Source of the DNA: Pseudoflavonifractor sp902362925
GTDB lineage: Bacteria > Bacillota > Clostridia > Oscillospirales > Oscillospiraceae
NCBI GenBank assembly: GCA_902362925.1
Contig: CABIYL010000008.1
Direction: 5' to 3' (one strand)
DNA length: 64,000 nt
Part shown: positions 31,429 to 39,873 of the stretch, piece after piece
Layout of the letters: every line of letters starts with the position of its first letter
Position numbering within the stretch: position 1 is the first letter of the stretch
Position numbers and translations under genes: made by a program
Notes under the pieces: generated by a model
Told to the model about the DNA's origin: nothing
The model's input: only the letters and a program-made list of their open reading frames with translations
Databases searched by the model: none

Positions 31429-32073
31429 ATGAAAATTTCCATTATCGGCGCCACCGGCGACATGGGCTACGGCCTGGCTCTCCGGCTCATCATGGCCGGC
31501 CACGACGTGTGCATCGGCTCCCGCCAGGCTGAGAAGGCCCAGGAGGCCGCTCAGCGGGCCAAGGAGGCCACCGGCAAGGACAACGTTGTCGGCATGGCCA
31601 ACCCCGACGCCTGCCGCCGGGCTGAGCTGGTGGTCATCGCCGTGCCCTCCGCCGGCCACCGTGCCACTCTGGAGACCCTGAAGGAGGACATCGGCACCAC
31701 GCCCGTGCTGGACGTGACCATCCCCCTGGCCATCAAGCCCATCCGCTTCGCCCCCCCTGCCGAGGGCTCCAATGCTCAGGAGACCAAGGCCATTCTGGGC
31801 GAAAACTCCCGGGTTGCCTCCGGCTTCCACACCATCGCCGGCGAGATGCTCTCCGACCTCGCCAACCCGGTGGAAGGCGACCTGCTGGTTGCCGGCGACG
31901 ACAACGAGCTCATCGACATGATTCTGGAACTGGGCCGTGAGATGGGCCTGCGCGGCTTCAACGCCGGCCGTCTCCACCATGCCGTCACGCTGGAGAGCCT
32001 GACCCCCATGCTCATCGGCATGAACCGCCGGTACGGCAAGCGCCACATCGGCATCGGCATCGTAGGCGTCTGA
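31429..32073 (+). CDS. npdG: F420H2:NADP+ oxidoreductase (Fno)
   Basis: This 214-residue protein exchanges hydride between NADPH and F420. The Rossmann loop is GATGDMGYG at residues 7-15, and G30-S31-R32 follow where Fno proteins bind the 2'-phosphate of NADP. The C-terminal signature SLTPMLIGMNRRYGKRHIGIG is characteristic of Fno. AGGAGG precedes the ATG. It would keep F420 reduced for the LLM enzymes, linking the cofactor to central NADPH. This gene is the strongest sign that the cluster uses F420 and not FMN. Confidence 0.95.
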   Translation: MKISIIGATGDMGYGLALRLIMAGHDVCIGSRQAEKAQEAAQRAKEATGKDNVVGMANPDACRRAELVVIAVPSAGHRATLETLKEDIGTTPVLDVTIPLAIKPIRFAPPAEGSNAQETKAILGENSRVASGFHTIAGEMLSDLANPVEGDLLVAGDDNELIDMILELGREMGLRGFNAGRLHHAVTLESLTPMLIGMNRRYGKRHIGIGIVGV

Positions 32074-32184
32074 GTCTCTCAGGCCCGGTCATCGGTGGGG
32101 TTTTCCCCCCGGAGCAATTGAATAGAGCAAAGTATATCCAGCGACACCCCAAAAGGAAAGATATAAATGAGAGGAGAAACTCAC

Positions 32185-33252
32185 ATGAAAAAGCGTCTTC
32201 TTTCCCTGCTTCTCGCCGCCGGTATGCTCCTGACTCTCGCCGCGTGCGGCAGCAAGACCCCCGCTCCCAGCAATTCTAACGCTCCCAGCGCCTCCGGCTC
32301 CACCGGAGGAGACGTGACCTACCCCACCATGACCATCCGCCTGGCCCATGACGCCCCCCTGACCACCCCCCACCACGAGGCCTGTGAGAACATCAAGGCC
32401 GCCCTGGAGGAGCGGTCCGGCGGCGCCATCACCGTTGAAATCTACCCCACCCAGCAGTTCGGCAGCGCCTCCCAGATGATCGAGGGCATGCAGATGAACA
32501 CCGTGGAGATGGTGCTCCTGCCCACCTCCAAGTACGGCGGCTTCTATCCCACCCTCAACATCATGGACATGCCCTTCCTGTTCCCCACCCAGGAGTCCAC
32601 CATGAAGCTCTTCAAGAGCGATCTGGCCAAGGAGATGATGGCCGGTCTGGATGACATCGGCATCCACGGTCTGGCCTTCTACTCCTCCGGCGCCAAGAAC
32701 TTCACCAACAACTACGAGATCCATGAGCCCGAGGACTTCAAGGGTCTGCGCATCCGCACCCAGGAGGCCCCCATCATCATGGAAATGTACAAGGCCTGGG
32801 GCGCCCAGACCACCGCCATCGATATCATGGAGCTGTACTCTGCCCTGCAGAACAAGACCGTGGACGGCCAGGAGAACCCCCTGCTCTCCATCGCCAGCCA
32901 GAAGCTCTATGAGGTTCAGGACTACATGATCGTGTCCAACCACTCCTATCTGGAGTATATCATGGCCTGCTCCGCCCAGTGGTGGAACAGCCTGGACGCC
33001 AACACCCAGGCTCTGATCCAGGAGGTCGTGGACGAGAATCAGGACTTCTGCTACGACCGTCTCCAGGAGTACAACGAGGAGTACTACAACACCATCGCCT
33101 CCAGCGACATCACCATCTACGAGCTGACCGATGAGGAGCGTCAGGCCTTCAAGGATGCCTCCGCCCCCGTGTATGAGACCTTCGGCGCCGAGATCGGCAC
33201 CGACTTGCTCAACCGGGTCCAGGAGTTCCTGGCCGATCCCGCCAACCAGTAA
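32185..33252 (+). CDS. dctP: TRAP transporter solute-binding lipoprotein (DctP family)
   Basis: This 355-residue protein is a DctP-type binding protein with a lipoprotein signal (lipobox LAAC, Cys21). Typical motifs are IRLAHDAPLTTPHHEACENIK near the start, VEIYPTQQFGSASQMIEGMQ and the FKGLRIRTQEAPIIMEMYKAWGA segment that contains the carboxylate-binding arginine. The start follows GGAG by 8 nt. It feeds the DctQ/DctM membrane subunits downstream. The ligand is probably a carboxylate, but the identity is unknown. Confidence 0.93.
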   Translation: MKKRLLSLLLAAGMLLTLAACGSKTPAPSNSNAPSASGSTGGDVTYPTMTIRLAHDAPLTTPHHEACENIKAALEERSGGAITVEIYPTQQFGSASQMIEGMQMNTVEMVLLPTSKYGGFYPTLNIMDMPFLFPTQESTMKLFKSDLAKEMMAGLDDIGIHGLAFYSSGAKNFTNNYEIHEPEDFKGLRIRTQEAPIIMEMYKAWGAQTTAIDIMELYSALQNKTVDGQENPLLSIASQKLYEVQDYMIVSNHSYLEYIMACSAQWWNSLDANTQALIQEVVDENQDFCYDRLQEYNEEYYNTIASSDITIYELTDEERQAFKDASAPVYETFGAEIGTDLLNRVQEFLADPANQ

Positions 33253-33261
33253 CCGTACTCC

Positions 33262-33297
33262 AAAGGGCCGGGCAGCCCCCGGACTGCCCGGCCTTTT
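33262..33297 (+). terminator. Intra-operon hairpin between dctP and dctQ
   Basis: AAAGGGCCGGGCAG pairs with CTGCCCGGCCTTTT (one G-U pair), followed by CC. It probably partially terminates or stabilises the dctP message, giving more binding protein than permease. Confidence 0.75.
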
Positions 33298-33319
33298 CCA
33301 TGAGAAAGTTGGGTGAGTT

Positions 33320-33859
33320 ATGTTTCGAAAGACCCTGAAAGGCATCCGCGTGGCAGAACTGGCCATCACCGGTTTCCTCTTCTGCGCGGCACTGGCGGTG
33401 CTGACCGTCAACGTATTCCTCCGCCGTATCCCTCAGATCCCCGCCCTCAACTGGGCCGAGGAGTTCCAGCGCTACTGCAGCATCTGGATCACCTTCATCG
33501 GCATGTCCCTGTGCGCCGAGGACGACCTCCACGTGGGTGTGGATATCGTCTACCAGATGTCCCCCACCCCTGCCCGCAAGGTTTTGAAAATCATCTGCAT
33601 GCTGGCTGCCTGTGTGTTCTGCGCCATTTTCACCTACTCCTCCGTTAAGTACGTGATGATGGCCCTCAACTACGGCACCAAGAGCCCGGTCATGCAGGTC
33701 CCCATGTGGATTATCTACCTGTCCCTGCCCATCGGCTCCGCCCTCTCCACCCTTCAGTACGCCCTCAAGTTCGTCTATTACGTCCGCATCAAGCACACCG
33801 ACCTTGCGGAAAAGCCGGCTGAGGACGCCAGCGATATCAATCTGCTGAATCTGAACTGA
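33320..33859 (+). CDS. dctQ: TRAP transporter small permease (DctQ family)
   Basis: This 179-residue protein has the four transmembrane helices of DctQ, with the family signature NWAEEFQRYCSIWITFIGM at about 50-68. It works with the large permease DctM, whose gene follows after 19 bp. Length and context are normal. Confidence 0.92.
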   Translation: MFRKTLKGIRVAELAITGFLFCAALAVLTVNVFLRRIPQIPALNWAEEFQRYCSIWITFIGMSLCAEDDLHVGVDIVYQMSPTPARKVLKIICMLAACVFCAIFTYSSVKYVMMALNYGTKSPVMQVPMWIIYLSLPIGSALSTLQYALKFVYYVRIKHTDLAEKPAEDASDINLLNLN

Positions 33860-33878
33860 GAGGAGGGACACAACAGAT

Positions 33879-35162
33879 ATGGAAATGAGTATTTTCCTCA
33901 TCGTGGGGATGTTTGTTCTGCTCTTTATGGGGGCGCCCATCTTTGTGGCCCTCTGCCTGCCCACCGCGGTCAGCCTGCTGCTGTTCACCAACAATGACCT
34001 GATGGCCGTTGCGGTGAACATGTTCGGCGGCATCGACAAGTTCTCCCTGCTGTCCGTGCCCTTCTTCATTCTGGCCGCCAACATCATGAAGAACGGCGGT
34101 ATCGGCCGGCGCATCGTCAACTGGGCCGCCGCCATGGTGGGCGACGCCACCGGCGGCCTGGCCTTCACCACTGAGGTGGCCAGCATGTTCTTCGGAGCTG
34201 TCTCCGGCTCCTCCCCCTCCACCGTGGTGGCCATCGGCGGCCTGCTCTACCCCGGTCTGCGGGAGAAGAAGTACCCCAAGGGCTTCTCTCTGGGCCTCAT
34301 CGCCTCCAGCGGCTCTGTGGCCCTGCTCATTCCCCCCAGCATCACCGCCATCATGTACTGCACCCTGACCAACGCATCGGTAGGCGAGCTGTTCATCGCG
34401 GGTCTGAGCGCCGGCATCGTCTACGGCATCTGCTTCCTGATTTACATCTATATCTTTGCCATGCGGCACAAGATCCCCAAGGAGAAGCGGGCCTCCTGGC
34501 GTGAGAAGGGCAAGGCCACTCTGGACGCCCTGTGGGCTCTGGGCGTGCCCATCATCATCATCGGCGGTATCTACTCCGGTCTGTGCACCCCCACCGAGGC
34601 CTCCGGCCTGTCCTGCGTGTACGCCCTCATCGTCAGCGTCTTTATCTACCGCGAGATGGACATGAAGCTGTTCCGTGAGACCATGGCGGCCTCCATCCGC
34701 ACCACCGCCCAGACCATGATCCTCATGGCCGCGGCCTCCGCCTTCGCCTGGCTGCTCACCGTGGGCGGCCTGCCCCAGACCTTCTCCACCTGGATGTCCG
34801 GTCTGGATATCACGGCCACCACCTTCCTGCTCATCCTGTGCGTGTACATGCTCATCGCCGGCATGTTCATTGACGGCGTGTCCGCCTTCATGATCGTGCT
34901 GCCCATCGTCCTCTCCACCGTCCGCACCCTGGGCATCAACGAGATCCACCTGGGCGTCATTATGATCACCTGCGTGGCCATCGGCATGTTCACCCCGCCT
35001 TTCGGCCTGAACCTGTTTGTGGCCCAGCCCATCGCCAACGCGAAAATGGGCGAGATCTACAAGGGCGTCATTCCCTTCTGCCTCATCAGTATCATCGCCC
35101 TGCTGATTCTGGTGCTGGTGCCCCAGATCTCCCTGTTCCTGCCCAACCTGCTCTATCATTAA
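33879..35162 (+). CDS. dctM: TRAP transporter large permease (DctM family)
   Basis: This 427-residue protein is the sodium-driven DctM subunit with about 12 membrane segments. Family motifs include GAPIFVALCLPTAV at the N-terminus, FFGAVSGSSPSTVVAIGG and the late MFTPPFGLNLFVAQPIA. GAGGAGGG lies upstream of the ATG. It completes a three-gene TRAP set next to the F420 genes. Confidence 0.94.
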   Translation: MEMSIFLIVGMFVLLFMGAPIFVALCLPTAVSLLLFTNNDLMAVAVNMFGGIDKFSLLSVPFFILAANIMKNGGIGRRIVNWAAAMVGDATGGLAFTTEVASMFFGAVSGSSPSTVVAIGGLLYPGLREKKYPKGFSLGLIASSGSVALLIPPSITAIMYCTLTNASVGELFIAGLSAGIVYGICFLIYIYIFAMRHKIPKEKRASWREKGKATLDALWALGVPIIIIGGIYSGLCTPTEASGLSCVYALIVSVFIYREMDMKLFRETMAASIRTTAQTMILMAAASAFAWLLTVGGLPQTFSTWMSGLDITATTFLLILCVYMLIAGMFIDGVSAFMIVLPIVLSTVRTLGINEIHLGVIMITCVAIGMFTPPFGLNLFVAQPIANAKMGEIYKGVIPFCLISIIALLILVLVPQISLFLPNLLYH

Positions 35163-35230
35163 TTCATCTGCCCAGCCGAAGCCGCGCTTCACGGCTCCGC
35201 CATCAAAAATTTTTGGAGGCGTAATTCATT

Positions 35231-35608
35231 ATGACCAAGACTGTTCTCTCCACCCAGCAGGCTCCCGCCGCTATCGGCCCCTACTCCCAGGGCATCGCCG
35301 CCGGCGATCTGGTGTTTACCTCCGGCCAGCTGCCCATCGACCCCGCCACCGGCGTGATGCCCGCCACCATTGAGGAGCAGGCCCGCCAGTCCCTGAAGAA
35401 CGTCTCTGCCGTGCTGGAAGCCGCCGGCTCCTCCCTGGACAAGGCTGTGAAGGTCACCGTGTTCATGGCCGACATGAACGACTTCGCCGCTGTCAACGAG
35501 GTCTACAAGACCTTCTTCACCGGCGACTGCCCCGCCCGCAGCGCGGTACAGGTGGCCCGGCTGCCCAAGGACGCAGGCATCGAGATCGAGGCCATTGCCG
35601 TCCGGTAA
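35231..35608 (+). CDS. ridA: RidA family enamine/imine deaminase
   Basis: This 125-residue protein is RidA (YjgF), which hydrolyses reactive 2-aminoacrylate-type enamines made by PLP enzymes. It shows IGPYSQGIAAGDLVFTSGQL at 18-37 and the arginine-containing RSAVQVARLPKDAGIEIEAIA near the C-terminus. GGAGGCG precedes the ATG. Next to a threonine-synthase-like PLP enzyme and LLM reductases, it suggests that enamine or imine intermediates occur in this pathway. Confidence 0.95.
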   Translation: MTKTVLSTQQAPAAIGPYSQGIAAGDLVFTSGQLPIDPATGVMPATIEEQARQSLKNVSAVLEAAGSSLDKAVKVTVFMADMNDFAAVNEVYKTFFTGDCPARSAVQVARLPKDAGIEIEAIAVR

Positions 35609-35625
35609 CGCGCTTTCCACAGCAG

Positions 35626-35668
35626 AAACGCCCCTGGTGCACGACCGAGTGCGCCAGGGGCGTTTTTT
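35626..35668 (+). terminator. Terminator of the ridA transcript
   Basis: AACGCCCCTGG pairs with CCAGGGGCGTT with an inner TGCAC/GTGCG helix, followed by a T run. Confidence 0.9.
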
Positions 35669-35674
35669 ACCCAA

Positions 35675-35711
35675 ACAGAAGGGACCGTGCAGCCTGCGCG
35701 GTCCCTTCTGT
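35675..35711 (-). terminator. Terminator of the S9 peptidase gene
   Basis: ACAGAAGGGACCG pairs with CGGTCCCTTCTGT (13 bp). It lies 16 bp past the S9 peptidase stop; T runs occur on both sides, so it may act in both directions. Confidence 0.85.
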
Positions 35712-35727
35712 TTTCCACATATTCTGC

Positions 35728-37719
35728 TTACTTTGTGTATTTCTCAATCCAGGCGGTGATCTCGTTGAGCCGGCGCATACGGTGCTTGGGGCGGCCGGAG
35801 CGGCTCAGCTCGTGGTTCTCGCCCTTGAAGATGCACATCCGGGTGGGGATGCCCCGGTCCACCATGGAGGTGTAGATCTGCAGTCCCTCGGACAGGGGGC
35901 AGCGGTAGTCCTCGTCGGAGTGGATGAACAGGGTGGGGGTCTGGATATTGGCGGCGTACTTCATGGGGGACACGTTCCACATCTTGTCGGCGCCCTCAAA
36001 GATGGTGGTGTTCATCTGGTCCACGTTGAAGTTGTAGCCCAGGTCGGAGTAGCCGTAGAAGCTCAGCCAGTTGGAGATGGACCGCTGGGAGGCGGCGCAG
36101 GCGAAGCGGTTGTTGTGGGTGATGATCCAGTTGGTCATGTAGCCGCCGTAGGAGCCGCCAGTGACCGCCAGACGGGACTGGTCAATCTGGGGGTACTTCT
36201 CCAGCACGGTGTCCACAAAGGTCATCAGGCTGTCGTAGTCCACGGTTGCGTACTTGCCCCGCATGAACATGAAGTCGTTGCCGCGGCCGTCGGAGCCAAC
36301 CGGGTTGCAGAAGAACACGAAGTAGCCCCGGCTGGCCCAGGCCTGCATCTCGTGATAGAAGGTCTCACCGAAGGCCACCTTGGGGCCGCCGTGGATGTCC
36401 AGGATGCCGGGATAGGACTTGCTGGGGTCGTAGTCCATGGGCTTGAGGACCCAACCGTCCAGATCGTAGTCCTGGAAGCGGAAGGACACCCGCTCACACT
36501 CGGCCACATACTTGCCCTTGAGGATGGCGGTGTTGAGGCCGCTGACCTTGCGGCGCTTCTCGCCGTTCTTGTCAAAGGCGTACAGGTCCTGGAGGGTGCC
36601 GTCGTACAGGCAGACCGCCAGGATGTCCCCCTCTTCCTCGCACAGGTCGAAGTCGTCCACAGAGCCCTCCTCCCGGATGACCGGGGTACGGGCGCCGCTG
36701 CCGTCCATCTTCATGAGCCACACCGAGTTGCGGATGGTGGCCAGGTAGTAGATCTCGTCGCCGCAGACCTTGGCCAGACGGGTGCGGCCCAGGCGGCAGT
36801 CGCTGCCGATGGCGGGATGGAGGGAGTCGGGGTTGTCGGAGAAGAGGGTGACCGCCCCGGTGTCCAGGTCCATCTGGTAGAACATGGGGTTCTCGTTGTA
36901 GCCGTACCGCTCCTGGGTGCCGCCGGCAAAGACCGCCTTGCCCTTGTAGCCCACCATGTACTCAATCTGGTACTCCGCGCCGCCGTACTTGCACACGGCC
37001 TCCCCCTGGGCGGGGTCGCAGACATAGATCTTCTGCCGGTAGAGCATCTTGGTTTCAATGGCCTCGGCGCAGTAGCACACCTTGCCGTCCACCATGGTCC
37101 AGGCGTTGACCTCCTCGTTGGCGGCGCTGAGGCGGCGCACCTCCAGGGTCTTCCGGTCCACCAGGAAGATGGCGTTGCGTACCTTATTAATATAGCCCAT
37201 GCCGTTGAAGCGGAAGGGCAGCTCGTCGATGACCTGGAAGTCGGACTCCTCTTTCCAGTACTTCTCGGTCTCACGGCGGGCCTGTTCGGTCATGGCGTAG
37301 TAGTCGGGGCAGTTGACGTCGATCTTGCCCATGGCCACAAAGTAGTTCTCGTCGGCCACGGCCAACTCGGTGACGGCAAAGGGCAGGTCAAAGGCCCGCA
37401 GCGCCTCGCCGCCGTCGATGCCGATGCGGTAGAACACGGCGAACTGCTCCCCGTCGGCACGGCGCTTCTTGTCGGCGTCGGTGCGCAGGTCGGGGAACAG
37501 GATGTGCTTGCCGTCCTCCCAGCACAGGCCGGTCTCGTCTCCGGCGGCGGTGAGCTGGGTCTGCTTGCCGTCCCGGTGGAGCCAGATGTGGGTGTCATAG
37601 CCGTTCTTGTCCAGGTTGGCCTCCTTCACCAGGAAGGCGGCGGCGCCGCCGCCAGGGGCCCAGGTCAGGCCGGACAGATAACGGTACTGGAGAAAATCCT
37701 TGAGTTCCAACGGTTTCAT
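35728..37719 (-). CDS. S9 family prolyl oligopeptidase / acylaminoacyl peptidase
   Basis: This 663-residue protein has an N-terminal beta-propeller region (about 1-400) and a C-terminal alpha/beta hydrolase. The catalytic residues are S523 in GGSYGGYM, an Asp in SDEDYRCP and H636 in GENHELSR. No signal peptide is seen, so it acts in the cytoplasm on short or N-blocked peptides. It lies behind the opp operon terminator but in the same direction, and its substrate could be what Opp imports. GGAGGAG precedes the ATG. Confidence 0.92.
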   Translation of the reverse strand: MKPLELKDFLQYRYLSGLTWAPGGGAAAFLVKEANLDKNGYDTHIWLHRDGKQTQLTAAGDETGLCWEDGKHILFPDLRTDADKKRRADGEQFAVFYRIGIDGGEALRAFDLPFAVTELAVADENYFVAMGKIDVNCPDYYAMTEQARRETEKYWKEESDFQVIDELPFRFNGMGYINKVRNAIFLVDRKTLEVRRLSAANEEVNAWTMVDGKVCYCAEAIETKMLYRQKIYVCDPAQGEAVCKYGGAEYQIEYMVGYKGKAVFAGGTQERYGYNENPMFYQMDLDTGAVTLFSDNPDSLHPAIGSDCRLGRTRLAKVCGDEIYYLATIRNSVWLMKMDGSGARTPVIREEGSVDDFDLCEEEGDILAVCLYDGTLQDLYAFDKNGEKRRKVSGLNTAILKGKYVAECERVSFRFQDYDLDGWVLKPMDYDPSKSYPGILDIHGGPKVAFGETFYHEMQAWASRGYFVFFCNPVGSDGRGNDFMFMRGKYATVDYDSLMTFVDTVLEKYPQIDQSRLAVTGGSYGGYMTNWIITHNNRFACAASQRSISNWLSFYGYSDLGYNFNVDQMNTTIFEGADKMWNVSPMKYAANIQTPTLFIHSDEDYRCPLSEGLQIYTSMVDRGIPTRMCIFKGENHELSRSGRPKHRMRRLNEITAWIEKYTK

Positions 37720-37748
37720 GCGTCTCTCCTCCTAAAAATGAATATGTA

Positions 37749-37799
37749 GAAAAAGAGATGAGAGCTCCCATCGGTGCGGTGCCGGGAGCTCTCATCTCT
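37749..37799 (-). terminator. Terminator at the end of the opp operon
   Basis: A perfect 16-bp stem, AGAGATGAGAGCTCCC with GGGAGCTCTCATCTCT, is followed on the minus strand by TTTTTCT. Confidence 0.92.
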
Positions 37800-37812
37800 A
37801 GCGGTTTCAGAC

Positions 37813-38790
37813 TCAGTTGTAGAGGTGACAGCTGACATAGTGCCCCGGAGAGACCTCCTTGAACTCGGGCCGCTCCTCCCGGCAGATGGCCTTGCACTGG
37901 GAGCAGCGCTCGTGGAAGGGACAGCCCTTGGGCGGGTTGGCCGGGTTGGGCACGTCGCCCTGAAGGACGATGCGCTGCTTGGTCAGGTGGGGGTTGGGGA
38001 TGGGGATGGCGCTGGTGAGGGCCTGGGTGTAGGGGTGGAGCTTGTGGGCAAACAGCTCGTCCGACTTGGCCATCTCCACGATGTGGCCCAGGTACATGAC
38101 GGCCACACGGTCACTGATGTACTTGACCACCGACAGGTCGTGGGAGATGAAGAGGTAGGACAGCTTCAGCTCATTCTGGAGCTCACGCAGCAGGTTGAGC
38201 ACCTGGGACTGGATGGACACGTCCAGGGCGGACACCGGCTCATCGCAGACGATGAACTCCGGGTTGAGGGAGATGGCACGGGCGATGCCGATACGCTGGC
38301 GCTGGCCGCCGGAGAACTCATGGGGGAACTTGGCCGCGTGGAAGGCGGGCAGGCCCACCTTCTCCATCAGCTCCAGCACCTTGTCCTTGATCTCGGCGTC
38401 GCTCATATTGGTGTGCTGCTTGAGGGGCTCAGCCAGGGTACGGTCGATGGTGTAGCGGGGGTCCAGGGAGGACAGGGGGTCCTGGAAGACGATCTGCATC
38501 CGGCTGCGGAACTTGCGCATCTCCTCGTTGCTGAGCTTGCACACGTCCACGCCGTCAAAGACCACGCTGCCCGCGGTGGGCTGGACCAGGCGCAGGACGG
38601 AACGGCCCATGGTGGACTTGCCGCAGCCGGACTCGCCCACCACGCCCAGGGTCTCACACCGGTTGACGAAGAAGGAGACGTCGTCCACGGCCTTGACGTA
38701 GCCCACAACCTTATTGAAGAACCCTTTCCGGATGGGGAAATAGGTCTTCAGGTGGTCCACCTTGAGAAGAACCTCTTTCTCTTCAGGCAT
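37813..38790 (-). CDS. oppF: Oligopeptide ABC transporter ATP-binding protein OppF
   Basis: This 325-residue ATPase has Walker A GESGCGKS, signature FSGGQRQRIGIARAI, Walker B FIVCDEPVSALD and the C-terminal oligo-HPY domain with the cysteine cluster CPFHERCSQCKAIC that may bind an Fe-S cluster. It starts at MPEEKEVLLKVD, whose ATG overlaps the oppD stop by 8 bp. The frame remains open upstream but only inside oppD. Confidence 0.95.
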   Translation of the reverse strand: MPEEKEVLLKVDHLKTYFPIRKGFFNKVVGYVKAVDDVSFFVNRCETLGVVGESGCGKSTMGRSVLRLVQPTAGSVVFDGVDVCKLSNEEMRKFRSRMQIVFQDPLSSLDPRYTIDRTLAEPLKQHTNMSDAEIKDKVLELMEKVGLPAFHAAKFPHEFSGGQRQRIGIARAISLNPEFIVCDEPVSALDVSIQSQVLNLLRELQNELKLSYLFISHDLSVVKYISDRVAVMYLGHIVEMAKSDELFAHKLHPYTQALTSAIPIPNPHLTKQRIVLQGDVPNPANPPKGCPFHERCSQCKAICREERPEFKEVSPGHYVSCHLYN

Positions 38791-39769
38791 TGGGATTTCC
38801 CTCCTTGTAGCGGAAGCAGCGGCAGGTATGTCCGCCGCCGATATCGTAGAGCTCGGGCTTGTTGGCCTCGCACTCGGGGGTGGCGTAGGGGCAGCGGGGC
38901 GCGAAGCGGCAGCCCTTGGGCATGGCGTAGGGCGGGGGCACGGTGCCCTCGATGGTGTCCAGCACCTCGCGGTCCTCGTCGATGTTGGGGATGCACTTGA
39001 GCAGGCCCTGGGTGTAGGGGTGGCCGGGGTTGTCGAAGAGCTCGTTGACCTCGGCCATCTCCACCACATAGCCGGCGTACATGACGATGACCCGGTCGCA
39101 CACCTCGGCCACCACGCCCATGTTGTGGGTGATCATCAGGATGGCGGTGTTGTACTCCTCCTTCAGCTTGCCCATCAGCTCCAGGATCTGGGCCTGGATG
39201 GTCACGTCCAGAGCGGTGGTGGGCTCGTCGGCGATGAGGAGCTTGGGGTTGCAGGACAGGCCCATGGCGATCATGACGCGCTGGAGCATGCCGCCGGAGA
39301 GCTCATGGGGGTAGCTGCGGACGATCTGTTCCGGCCGGGAGACGCCCACGTCCTTGAGCAGGTCAATGGACTTCTGCCAGGCGTCCTTCTTGTTCATGCC
39401 CATATGGTAACGCAGTACTTCCGAAAGCTGATAACCGATGGTGTAAACCGGATTCAGGGAAGTCATGGGCTCCTGAAAGATCATAGCCATATCCCGCCCG
39501 TGGAGGGAGAGCAGCTCCTTCGTGGACAGCTTGAGCATATCCTTGCCGTCGAAGAGAATCTGGCCGTCCACCACCTTGCCCACGCCCTTGGGCAGCAGCT
39601 GCATGATGGAGAGGGCGGTCACACTCTTGCCGCAGCCGGATTCTCCCACGATGCCAAGGGTCTCGCCCGGATACAGCTCCAGGTCGACGCCGTCCACCGC
39701 GCGGACCCGGCTGTCGACCGTCTTGAACTCTGTGCAGAGTCCTTTTACTTTTAAAATCGGTTCGTCCAA
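38783..39769 (-). CDS. oppD: Oligopeptide ABC transporter ATP-binding protein OppD
   Basis: This 328-residue ATPase has Walker A GESGCGKS, signature LSGGMLQRVMIAM, Walker B LLIADEPTTALD and a C-terminal oligo-HPY domain with CRFAPRCPYATPEC. The start proposed is a TTG six bases after AAAGGTG (protein LDEPILKVKG); a TTG six codons upstream is the alternative. It pairs with OppF. Confidence 0.93.
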   Translation of the reverse strand: MDEPILKVKGLCTEFKTVDSRVRAVDGVDLELYPGETLGIVGESGCGKSVTALSIMQLLPKGVGKVVDGQILFDGKDMLKLSTKELLSLHGRDMAMIFQEPMTSLNPVYTIGYQLSEVLRYHMGMNKKDAWQKSIDLLKDVGVSRPEQIVRSYPHELSGGMLQRVMIAMGLSCNPKLLIADEPTTALDVTIQAQILELMGKLKEEYNTAILMITHNMGVVAEVCDRVIVMYAGYVVEMAEVNELFDNPGHPYTQGLLKCIPNIDEDREVLDTIEGTVPPPYAMPKGCRFAPRCPYATPECEANKPELYDIGGGHTCRCFRYKEGNPNA

Positions 39770-39824
39770 CTTTATCACCTTTCGCAAATATTGCGTCTCT
39801 CCCTTGGTGCGGGAGGGGCGGCCG

Positions 39825-39853
39825 CCCTCCGGGGGAAGGGTTCCCCCGGAGGG
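39825..39853 (-). promoter_or_regulatory. Stable hairpin between the binding protein gene and oppD
   Basis: CCCTCCGGGGGAA pairs with TTCCCCCGGAGGG around GGG, with no U-tract on the minus strand. It probably protects the upstream oppA-like message from 3' decay, allowing more binding protein. Confidence 0.6.
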
Positions 39854-39873
39854 TCCGCCTTGTTTTGCCGCGC

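Noticed and set aside
27796..32046. A 1416-codon open frame on the minus strand opposite the LLM, M24, threonine-synthase-like and npdG genes
   Set aside because: It is a shadow of strongly GC-biased plus-strand codons, runs through the N gap, and has no family motifs; the plus-strand genes have clear catalytic motifs and ribosome binding sites.
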